Source: Membranipora membranacea (lineage: Eukaryota > Bryozoa > Gymnolaemata > Cheilostomatida > Membraniporidae). Taken from it: DNA of 64,000 nt. The notes beneath the pieces were generated by a model. It saw only the letters and a list, made by a program, of their open reading frames with translations. It did no database searches and had not been told where the DNA came from. Shown one piece after another: positions 13,978 through 24,000 of this stretch (position 1 is its first letter; every line of letters starts with the position of its first letter). The position numbers and the translations under genes were made by a program. The stretch lies in assembly GCA_914767715.1 (NCBI GenBank), contig OU612065.1, forward strand, positions 22,010,001 through 22,074,000, read 5' to 3'.

Positions 13978-16284
13978 ATGGATAATGGAAAAGAAAAAAG
14001 CTCAGCACACCTCTGGAGAGAAAAAAAGGCAGAGAAACGAAGGCAGAGATATGCTACTGATAATGCGCGCCGGCGAGGACCGACTAAACAGCAAATAAAG
14101 GATGCGAAAGCTGAAAAACGTCGTGAGATGGTTCGGATTAGCACCCAAAAATACAGAGAACGCATAAACGCAAACAGGCAAGCAAACAACGATGAACCAA
14201 CTACATCTCCTGCAGCCACTTTTGGACTCAGCCCGACAAGCAGGAAGCGAGTATCTCGTGCCGCCCAGAAGATTACTGAAATATTACCACACACTCCATC
14301 AAAAACGAAAGCCGCCGCCACTCTCAATCTAGTCCTCAACCACGACAAAACAATCAAGCGAAAGCTTGTGACTCCTACAACTCCTATCAACACTATATCA
14401 GAGGTAGACCAGGCAATTATTGATGATTGCAGAGACCTGATCAAAGACACTAATAAAAAGAGATCATCAGAAAAGACAGCGTCAATGAAGGTCCTAGCAG
14501 CAACACTACTCGGTGGCGAGAATACATCAGGTCTGAAGAGAAAGGCCGCCAAGAGGCTTGGATTCCGTCAGTGTCGAACAGGCAGTGCAGTCTCAGACCG
14601 ACTAACTTTCTTGCGCAGTAAGAAAGCAATCTCTCTCTTCTCAAAATGCGCTGTTCGAAAAGACAAAATCACGGATACAGTTCGTCAAAAGATAATCGAT
14701 TTCTGGAGTCGTCCCTCTATAGCCAGATCCACCGGCAACAAAAAAGATGTAGTACGTCAGCGGCTCGGTTTAAAAACTTATGTTGAACATGAGCGATTGG
14801 TGTTGGAAATGACAATAATGGAGGCGTATGACGAGTTCAAAAAAGAGTTTGACATAAGCATAAGCTTCTCCATGTTTGCTCGGCTCAAACCGTTTTATGT
14901 GAGGTCTCCTCGTCGTCTCGACCAGGTCAGCTGCTGCTGTCGTCAGCACGTGGAGATCAGAATGCTTTTCCGGAAATGCATGGAGTATCGCCAGAGGAGC
15001 ATTCCTGCTGAAGCTGACGTCTACCAGCATATCTCTGACCTAGTAGCAACAACGCTATGTAGATCGGATGGCTCCACTCCTAAACGCGAGTGTCTCAATC
15101 GTGAGTGTCCTGACTGCGGTGTAGAGAACTTTCAGCTTAGTGACGATGAGAATGATAAGGATAGTGAGCAGGAAGTGAAGTGGAGAAAGTTCAGCTATGT
15201 TGGAACACCGCCTAAGCTGACCATGCTCGATATGGAAACCTCACCATATCTAATGTTTCAGTATTTTATATCACTGCTCAAACCATTCCCAGCCCACAAC
15301 TTCCGGGCAGAGTGGCAACGAAGGCAGCTCCATCGACTCATCGAAGCACTTCCTCAAAATCATGCCATCGCTATACATGATTACTCAGAAAATTACACCT
15401 GTACATATCAAAACGAAATTCAAACACTCTACTATGGCCAACACCAAGCTTCTATCCATGTCACCATCCTAATGTATCACTCCCCAACAAGCACTGACGA
15501 GAATCCAGACATCCAAACAGAGCACATATTCACCATATCCGATGATATAGCACACAACTCACATAGCGTGCACGATGTCAGGAATAAAGTAAATAGCTAC
15601 CTTAACGAAAACAAAATCCAAATCTCCACCCTTCACGAGTTCACTGATGGCTGTTCTGCACAATACAAAAGCCGGCACTGCCTTGGTGACGTGAGCTACT
15701 CCTACTCAGACTTTAACTATATCACAATCAGAAACTTCTTTGAAACGTCACATGCCAAAGGGCCACAAGATGGAGCAGGGGCTAACATAAAACATAAAGC
15801 ATCAATGGACGTGATTCGTGAACGGGTGGTCATACGTAATGGGAGAGAGCTGTATGATCACCTAAACAGCTGCTTCACATCAATCGTCACTCAATCTACC
15901 GCCGCTTACCCTGTAAAGAAGCGGGTATTCTTCTTCGCTGAAGACATCGATCACCAGCATCGCCTATTCAAAATAAAAACAGCATCCCTGAGAAGTCGTC
16001 GAATTCACCGAGTTGTATCAGCTACTTCCTCACAGTCCCTCCAAGTCAGAGATGTCAGCTGTTACTGTGGTAGTTGTTTGTACAGCAACTATGATTCCTG
16101 GAAAACTCAGCATATGTCGACTCATTCAAAACATGCGAACTCTCACTTCTTTCCTCTACTGCACAACAGTCAGCATCCGCTGAACCTGAACCTGAACCAT
16201 CAACTTCATCCGCTGATCCCGAACCCTCCCCAGAAGATGATGTGGATGAGTGCATCGCCATGCCTGGAACATTCGTCGCCATAG
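13978..16284 (+). CDS. Transposase-like protein with basic N-terminus (DDE/RNase H-like candidate), frameshifted
   Basis: Long intronless frame. The best start is the ATG at 13978 (MDNGKEKSS); 14 bases before it is a usable acceptor (TATTTTCAG then GTACC), so a 5' UTR exon may exist. Residues 1-75 are very basic and Arg/Lys/Ala-rich (ARRRGPTKQQIKDAKAEKRR), as in DNA-binding tails. A Cys-rich patch (CCCRQH; CLNRECPDCG) could bind zinc. The second half has IAIHDYSENYTC, FTDGCSAQYKS and NFFETSHAKGPQDGAGANIKH, which recur as a set in uncharacterised transposase-like proteins of invertebrates; the acidic residues in them are plausible catalytic Asp. The true frame is lost near 16095-16101 (see next entry). 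No terminal inverted repeats were found at its borders, so it may be a dead transposon or a captured gene. Confidence 0.6.
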   Translation: MDNGKEKSSAHLWREKKAEKRRQRYATDNARRRGPTKQQIKDAKAEKRREMVRISTQKYRERINANRQANNDEPTTSPAATFGLSPTSRKRVSRAAQKITEILPHTPSKTKAAATLNLVLNHDKTIKRKLVTPTTPINTISEVDQAIIDDCRDLIKDTNKKRSSEKTASMKVLAATLLGGENTSGLKRKAAKRLGFRQCRTGSAVSDRLTFLRSKKAISLFSKCAVRKDKITDTVRQKIIDFWSRPSIARSTGNKKDVVRQRLGLKTYVEHERLVLEMTIMEAYDEFKKEFDISISFSMFARLKPFYVRSPRRLDQVSCCCRQHVEIRMLFRKCMEYRQRSIPAEADVYQHISDLVATTLCRSDGSTPKRECLNRECPDCGVENFQLSDDENDKDSEQEVKWRKFSYVGTPPKLTMLDMETSPYLMFQYFISLLKPFPAHNFRAEWQRRQLHRLIEALPQNHAIAIHDYSENYTCTYQNEIQTLYYGQHQASIHVTILMYHSPTSTDENPDIQTEHIFTISDDIAHNSHSVHDVRNKVNSYLNENKIQISTLHEFTDGCSAQYKSRHCLGDVSYSYSDFNYITIRNFFETSHAKGPQDGAGANIKHKASMDVIRERVVIRNGRELYDHLNSCFTSIVTQSTAAYPVKKRVFFFAEDIDHQHRLFKIKTASLRSRRIHRVVSATSSQSLQVRDVSCYCGSCLYSNYDSWKTQHMSTHSKHANSHFFPLLHNSQHPLNLNLNHQLHPLIPNPPQKMMWMSASPCLEHSSP

Positions 16285-16559
16285 CGTCAGGTGATTCTCA
16301 CCGAGAGTATTACATCGCTGAAGTCATCGAGGGTGCACAAAGGCTGGCGAGCAATGTAACTGATGATTACGGCAACAGCTATACTACCAACAGTTTGGTT
16401 CTAAAATGTCAGCTTCTAGAGCTGAAAGATGAACTACGTTCAGCTAAATATTTCTCCAAAGAGTCCAAGACAACATTCATTTATCAATCCGCCATCAAAT
16501 ATATTTATGCACAGAACACTGAATTAGATTCTTCTCTTAGAATGGAAATAGTATCATAG
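16095..16559 (+). pseudogene. C-terminal part of the transposase-like protein in the shifted frame
   Basis: Frame 3 opens after a TGA at 16092-16094 and runs to a stop at 16559. It holds an acidic Ser/Pro/Glu linker (SAEPEPEPSTSSADPEP), then a compact segment starting DECIAMPGTFVAIASGDSHREYYIAEV and ending LDSSLRMEIVS. In the upstream frame the same bases give low-complexity His/Leu/Pro sequence, so the upstream protein most likely continued here through a single-base change near 16095-16101. A small intron is less likely because no GT-AG pair fits. Confidence 0.6.
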
Positions 16560-16616
16560 CGTTATACGGTTAGGACACTAAACACAGGGACCCATCTGAC
16601 TGTTATCTGATTGGCT

Positions 16617-16733
16617 GTCCCTAGTAGCATGAATAATTAGCCTGAGAAATTGTCTTGTTTACAAAATTGCAAACAGTAATTATACCCCATACAGTGTTGA
16701 TGATTAGGGCATTTCTAGATTGCTACTAGGGAC
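16617..16733. repeat. 13-bp perfect inverted repeat
   Basis: GTCCCTAGTAGCA at 16617-16629 and its exact reverse complement at 16721-16733, just downstream of the transposase-like gene. No counterpart was seen upstream of that gene, so these are not shown to be its ends. Confidence 0.6.
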
Positions 16734-18850
16734 TGGCTATTTTTGCAAGCCCTTTGTTTTGCAAAAGAAAGCTAATGATGCTATTCCAGATATGGAATTC
16801 AATGGCACAGAATTAGAAAGGTGTGAAAGAAATCACAAACCCATGTACAAACTATTAAAAACTGAAGAATGTGACATACTACTCAGCTGCCTTAGCTGAG
16901 CTAAACGCAAAAAACTAGACATGAAACGGACAATCTGAAGTCAAGTAATTGAATGTCAAAATAATTCCTGGTAAATCAGTAGTTTTGTTTGTTTTAGCTA
17001 TGATGTTACCATTATGATTGTTATTTTAATTGCGTAATTAAAGCTATTTATAACTGCCCTGTGGTGATGATACTTATCCTATAACAATGCCCATTAAAAA
17101 TACCGCAAGAAACAGCAATAAAATATTTTTGCCAAAATATTTCATAATTTTGGAATGTCACAGCAATGTTACCCAGGTTTGAAGAATTGGCCATAAGAGC
17201 TGTAGTCTAGTGGTGACTCCACAGAGGGCACTGTATTGCCCCCTTGACATGCATGTCTTTACATTGTCAATGCTATCAAAGTCCCGGGGCCAATGAGAGT
17301 GGGTGTCACTCGCTTCCCCCACAACACAGCTTGTAAGGACAAGCTATGACTGATAGTTACTCGACTGTGACTGTCAGAGTGAGTGTCAAGCCACAACTAG
17401 TTTCACTCTCTGCTCCAGTTCCCAAGAATACTACCTTTCTACTTCTGCTCTTCCAGGTTTAAGCCTCTCTTCTTACTCTCTAGAATGGTATGACATTTAA
17501 CTATCAGTGAAAAATTATAAGAGTTTGTTGGCGTTGGAGTCGTACACCAGGGAGAATGACAATGATACACATGAGGAATGTCTACTGCTCACTTGGAGAA
17601 AAATAATGTCATAGTGACCTTCACATTGGTTTTTTCAGTAGCTTGGCCAATCAAATCAGGTTTGAGAACTAACAGTAAAATAACAATGATATCATTGGTT
17701 GAGATAATAATGATAGTTTGCCAGTGAAATTAGTGTAGTTTTCGATTGTATGTTGCTATAAATATAAAAGAAGCAACAACTCCACAAAGTCATGCTTGAT
17801 TTGATCAGGGAAAAATAAATGCACCCTGCATTGATCAGAGAGGTAGGTCCCACCATCTCTGCTTTGATAATTAAATTGATTGATATATTTTTTGTCATAT
17901 GTTCAGTCAATATTGTCAGAAGCTAGTAGCAATTCATGGCACACATGGTATAATTGGAATGGACTCATGCGGTCAAACTACATGTAGACATTGGGAGTTA
18001 AGTCCAACCACTGTGACAGTTGGCCATTTTCATTTGCTATCATCAGGCCCAAGAGCATCCTTAAAAACAAATAAAATGTTGTTCGCAACAAATTTTTTGC
18101 ATATTGCAAGAGCGAATATTGGCTGGCAAATTTCAGAGTATGATATTAATTAATATGGAAATAAATGCATCAATATATCATCAAATGGCACATTCTAGGC
18201 GTGTGATTAAATTCAAAAGTCATCCAGCAGCTGACACTTGGTAAATATTATTTTAACTATATGATATGCGATTAAATTCATACGAAGATTAATACTTGAT
18301 TCTTAAATGTTGGTCATTGCCAATATGATGCTAGATGTCCTTGCTTTCTTCACAGAGACCTCGGCGAGAATTAAATCTTCTTCAAACGACTCTTTATTTG
18401 CTGACAGTGTAACCTAACCACAGTAAAGATAGGCCAGTACAGTCAGTTAGATAAATTTTAATGTTTATGAAAAACGAATTTGGAATTTGTAATCAAGGAT
18501 GCTACCGCAATATAGAAGAGCAAAAAACTGCCCATCATAAAACTTTCTGTCACACTTTTTTGCACTTACATCTTTGGAACCTCTAAAGGTGCAATTAAGA
18601 GATTCTTTTGATGTGACTATGTAAGAATCCACCATGCTGTCCCGAATAAGTGACCATCTTGCGAAAGTTCATTACTGACCAGCAAATCTAGCGTTGTTGC
18701 ACTCGTTCAGAGAATAGCCATTGATGCATAAATATAATACAATAACAGTCCCTGCATTTTTATTAGACCCTTTTCGCTGTAAACATGGCTGTAGTATTGC
18801 CTGAAAAGAGTTCAGTATTTTTTTATTTCTCATCCAAACAAAACATCAAT
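16734..18850. other. Intergenic region, no gene seen
   Basis: No supported exon, RNA gene or repeat family member recognised; short frames only. Confidence 0.55.
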
Positions 18851-18858
18851 ATCAAAGT

Positions 18859-18974
18859 TAGTTTAAGTGCTCAAACGGTGCAAGATGCTGGTAGAGGCAT
18901 TTCATTATCAACCACTTGTAGATGATAATGAAATGCCTCTACCAGCATCTTGCACCGTTTGAGCACTTAAACTA
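18859..18974. mobile_element. 116-bp perfect hairpin mini-transposon with 9-bp target duplication
   Basis: Arms 18859-18910 and 18923-18974 are perfect 52-bp reverse complements around a 12-base loop. The element begins TAGTTTAAGTGCTCAAACGG. It is bracketed by the direct repeat TATCAAAGT at 18850-18858 and 18975-18983. Nine-base target duplications are known for Mutator-like elements; that assignment is inference. Related hairpins sharing CTGGTAG.GGCAT and ATCAACCAC occur at 50311-50360 and, more decayed, at 63290-63400. Confidence 0.85.
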
Positions 18975-19296
18975 TATCAAAGTATGAATCAAGTTTGTGT
19001 ATTACCAGTATGAGTGGATTTTGATAAGCTGAACACAAAATAAGTCTCTTTATACACTTTTTTGTGTATTTCAATACCAATAAAATAATTTCTGGTATTG
19101 CTAGACGGCTAAACAATGGATAGATAGATCAAGAAACTAGTGTTCATTTATTTTAAACTTTTTTCTAAACCCTTTAGTTCTCGAGTTATGTCAATTTTGA
19201 CAACCTCATGTCATTCCAATGAATTACAAGTAGAATAACTAACATGAGGGATTATATTCCTGATTGTATAGATGACACACAAAGGGTTAAAAAATA

Positions 19297-19996
19297 GTTT
19301 GGCGTCAGCAACGTTTTTGACGAAGGCCACTTTTTGTAATAAAAAAACATGCAGAACGGCAGAGTCAAAAAATGAAAAAGCAAACGTAGTTCTTTCAAAC
19401 TCTGACCAGTTGATGGCCTCACTGGCCTCATTCATATTCCCGAATATCAAGATCCTAAGATAATATAATAACAGCAATTATAACGACTCTAAAATTAGAA
19501 AAAGTAACAAAGGAGGGACCCTTGGTGTTTTTTACGGCAGTTCAAAAAATAGATCTCCTCGTAACCTACTTTATATCGTGTGGAATATCATTTTGACTTT
19601 GGAACTGAGACCCGTTTGGGGCTGCTCCTCTAAGTTTGGCGTCAGCAAAGTTTTTAACGAGGGCCACTTTTGTCATATAAAAATATGCCAAACGGCAGGG
19701 TCAAAAAATGAAAAAATCCATCGGTGTTCTTTCAAACTCTGAACAGTTGCTGGCCTCACCGGCCTCGTTCAAATTCCCGAATATCATGATCCTACGACAA
19801 GTATAACAGCAATTATAGCGATTATAAAATTAAAAAAAGTAACAAAGGGGGACCCTTGGTGTTTTTACTGCCAGTTTAAAACATATAATTCTTTCTAACC
19901 TACTCTGTACAGTGGGAAATTTCATGCTGACTTTGGAACTGAAACCCGTTCGGGGCTGCTCCTCTTAGTTTGGCGTCAACGACATTTTTAACTCAT
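19297..19996. repeat. Tandem copies of a ~335-bp dispersed repeat
   Basis: Unit boundaries recur at GTTTGGCGTCA...: 19297, 19634 and 19968, giving two full units and the start of a third. Shared blocks include CAAACTCTGA, TGGCCTCA, AGTAACAAAG and GGACCCTTGGTGTTTTT. Further copies lie at 33653-34019 and 34795-35070. A weak minus-strand frame (KVALVKN.A.AKLRGAAPN) persists in several copies but is interrupted. Confidence 0.8.
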
Positions 19997-19999
19997 CTC

Positions 20000-21030
20000 A
20001 AACACTTATTTCGGCAAGCAACCTTCTTACATGAAGAAAATCCGCAGAGCAATGACATAAATAGCGTTGAACGCCGGTTTAATAATTTTGTTCTTATAAT
20101 TTCACTGAAATCTCTCAAGCCACCAACAATATCAATAGATTCTAATTTGTTATCATAGTTCTAGCAAACTTATTCTTGAATCTAAGTGTCTCATTCCATC
20201 AAATCTGACCTTATTGTTTCACTATTGAATTGTGTTTTGCTACACCTGATATCAGTTGTGATGTTTGTGAAGGAGGACCAACTAGTCCACTAAAAGTCAG
20301 CTCACAATCACTTCTTCCTTCAGCAGTATTTCAACGTACATAGCTGTCACAACACCTTATAAGTTATTTATACACTCACTACTCAAAATGAACTTTAGCT
20401 TCAGAAATCCATAAATATTGGTTATTGAATCAAGATCCTAGAAAAGAAGAGATAAGAAAGAAAAGCGAATGGAAGATAGTTTAATAAATCACGATAAGCA
20501 TGCTAGGCATGAGTAGAATGTAGCGGATGACAGCTGTTTGGAACGAGAATAGCTTATTATTTATTATCACTGCATTGAATTGAGAAATCTTCTGACAGAT
20601 ACCTCAACACGATTTGATTATGTAGAAATGTTTATTCAGAGTGTTCTAAATAAAATAAATCACGTGTTAATGATAGTCATTTTCTTTGTTGGCAAGGTGA
20701 GTAGTGAGTGATGGGAAGAGTTGGACGTTGATAAGGAAAGATAAGCACCTATAACTATGCTTTGTTTGCTAAGAGCAGTCATAGGATTCTCTCCCTGCTT
20801 TGCCTGCATAAGCTTGAAGGACATTTCTGCCGTAGTGCAGTGCACTTGAGACTTTCAGCCTGATGTTGTGTGATGAGGTGGCGATCATTCTCCTGCAATA
20901 ACTTGCGTATGGTCCCCCAAATGCCACCATGAATTCGACATGTTTCTGAGATTATCTGCGCTTATCTTTCATTGTAATTGGCTCCCAACAGCCAAACAGA
21001 TCAGAGCCAATATTCTGGCTAATCTACCTG
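20000..21030. other. Intergenic region downstream of the ROCO-caspase gene
   Basis: No exon recognised. The 3' UTR of the minus-strand gene ending at 21033 should occupy its upper part. Confidence 0.5.
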
Positions 21031-21032
21031 GT

Positions 21033-24000
21033 TCAGTCTCTTGGTGCGGAGCATCCTGGGAACAAATAGAGTTTTCTTCTCTTGGTGAATGTTTTGTTGG
21101 CTATTACTGTTTGACCGAACCCAACCCCTGGGTGTCTCTCAGCGATCGCTATGCTTTCTCTCCTAACTCTCTCTTGAACCTAAAATACAGAACATTCGCC
21201 ATTTGTTGAAAAGACAATTTTCGGAAATCAACATAGATCCATTGCATCTTATGAAAACCACAGAAAAGCGTCTGATTGGATAAAATGTAATAAAAAACGA
21301 GTATACAACCAATGCCGTTCCACCTTGAGTTTGGAAATTATGACTCATAATGGAAGCAATAAGAAGCTGCCGTCAATATATCAGCATATGATCACAGACA
21401 TATTAGCTACCTTTAAATCAAGTCATCACAGAGTAAGGCTATATCCTTACTCTCTGAGCATATCTAGATGCCAATATATAATTATGTACATATATGGAAG
21501 ACAAAGAAAACAGGTTTGAGGCATAGTTCTCACTATTTTAAAAATCCAAAACTGGCAGAACTTACGATTTCAAACAGACTCCACATATCCCTATGACAGG
21601 CGTGCTTGTATAATGTAGTTACAAGTGTGCGTATAAAAAGAGATCCACTGTTCTCATTCCTGATAGACATATATGCTACAACGTGTGAATAGTATCACTA
21701 TAATTCCTCAGCATATGTACAAACCAAATGCGTATTGATCAAACAAAAGGCAGATCTAACAAATAACTAAGAATGCGGTTTACCTCAACGATGGGGCACA
21801 ACTCCTAATTAGTTGATTTCCTCTGAAGTACCACAGCCAAATCCAAAACACATACATGTGTTTTGTCTATGGTGGTTTTAAATTCAATCCTGACTCCAAA
21901 AAAGCAGACTGCAAAGCATCAAAACTGTCAAGATGTTTGGCGAATGCAGGATCAATTTGGAGCAACACATATATTTCATTTCTTAGTCGTTTATATAGAA
22001 CTGGAAAATTATCTTACATTCGAAACTGGATCGCATAATCAGCAGGTCATCGACATTCAGCATGTTTATTCGAGTCTTTTCATTGTTGATCTCGGCTTTT
22101 GTCCCTCCTGGTGTAATGACGACCTCACTGGGCGCTGCTGATGGAGAGACATGATAGTCTACCACTTTGAGTGTCGGTGTCAGCGAGGTGTCTGCTGTCA
22201 CTGTCTCACTGCCACCTAAATCTGGTTTATCTGAAAATAGTTAGAATGCCGGATGATCAATTTGGGATGCCTTTTTATTTGTGATGCAGTAGAGATTGTT
22301 AGATTAAAATCAAGTTGTCATATCACATGCCACATCCCACAGCATATTAGTTGCATTGAGAGAAAGGCCTGAATTTCTGTGCAAGATTGCTCTCTATTTG
22401 CAGGCAAGACGGAGGTCACCTGGGGGCCGACCAAACCCTAAGATTATTTGAAATTTTATTTGGCTAACTTAACTCAGTGTTTCAATAGAAATTGCATGAA
22501 CATTTCCGCTGTAGAGTGATTGATGCTTATAAAACTCGTATAAAATGTGCTGTTAAATAACACTTACGACCAGCACAAGCTTGTACTATGACCAGCTTTG
22601 GTTTCCCAGCCATTCCAGGAAAGTTTTTAGGCGAGAGAAGGTCGCATATGTGCTTGAGTTTTACTGAAACCACGTCGGACCCTGAAACAAGACAGGATAA
22701 TGTCCAAAATAAGTATTGTGGGGACAAATTTTTTTAAATCTACGGAAAAGTGCTTATCATGGATACTCTGCACACGGTGCAATGTTTGTTTTGAGAACTC
22801 AATCGTTACTCACCTAATATAAGTGCTAAACAGCTGAAATTGCAAGTTTGTGCCATTACATTATCAAAGTATTTATTTGCCGCAAACTCGCACTTGCAGC
22901 CGTCTGAGCACGTAGACTATTACTCACCCAGTATACACTTATCTTCGGTGCCATGGCTCATGATAACCAGAGCGAACATGCCGTAATCCTCATGATCCGG
23001 ATTTTGTGTTTCTTGCCGGATGGCTGACAGCATCTCCTATAAAAAATTGTGCTATGTTATCTGAAAAAAACTCACAAGAGGATAACTACTATAATAGTTT
23101 TAAGTGATTTCAAGAGGTTGCATGTCATCATATTGTTTTAAATTTGCCGGTTTAAGATATAATCTTGGTGTTATATATTATATATCTGAAACATTCAAAT
23201 CAAGTTGGTAACCCAACCACCAAATCCAAATTTTTGTTATGGCATACATTAGGTGAAGCTGAAAATTGATGCAACCATTATATGCTTACAATTCTTTCAA
23301 TTCTAGATTTAACAACCTATCAAAAATGAGTAAAAAGTCAAATTGAAATCCATACAGTTGCCAGAACCGGCCTTCATCAATGTGTAATAATCAGGGACGC
23401 TAGCTACATTCTCCCTGATCTTAACAGCTTGTGCACTCAGGCTAAACATAACTGAATAGACAGGTCCCTACCTTAGCATAGAGGTCCTCAGTACCAGTGG
23501 AAGGCTCTGCAATCTCAAACTTGAGAGACTTCAGCACTAGTTTGATATTCTTCACATCGACAGAAGATCCCTTTCTAGTAAGAGATAGCTGAGAGAACCG
23601 CTCATTGTTTATCACCAATGCTCTACCTCTCACAGGATTGGACATCTTGTAAGCCTATAACAGGGTATGTTATGAATATTTCTATATTGCAACTTTAACC
23701 TTGGTAAGGCGTTGGCTCTGATTGGCTTGTGGCAGGGGGGAACCTTTCCTACCCAATCAGATCAGCGTCAACGCATTGCCCTTACTTTCACTGGAACTCC
23801 CAGGGAAATAAGGTAAAACTGTAACGTGTAATATATTGCATTCCCTCCCTGGAGATTCAAGAAGATTCATTAAATGTGGGTGTATGAACAAATTTTCACC
23901 AACTGTGTAATGATGACGCTAGAAATCAAATCACATCGATTTACAAAATTGAGTGAAAGATTTGCCAATTATATGAGAGAAGAGAGAGAGTATCTCGACT

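Noticed and set aside
13962-14552. Minus-strand 196-codon frame
   Set aside because: Antisense to the Arg/Lys/Ala-rich start of the transposase-like gene; its Leu/Ser/Phe-rich composition is what the complement of such codons gives.
20940-21209. Plus-strand 89-codon frame over 21.0-21.2 kb
   Set aside because: It is the antisense shadow of the last caspase exon (21179-21033), whose minus-strand frame ends RRKLYLFPG-type and joins the previous exon in phase.
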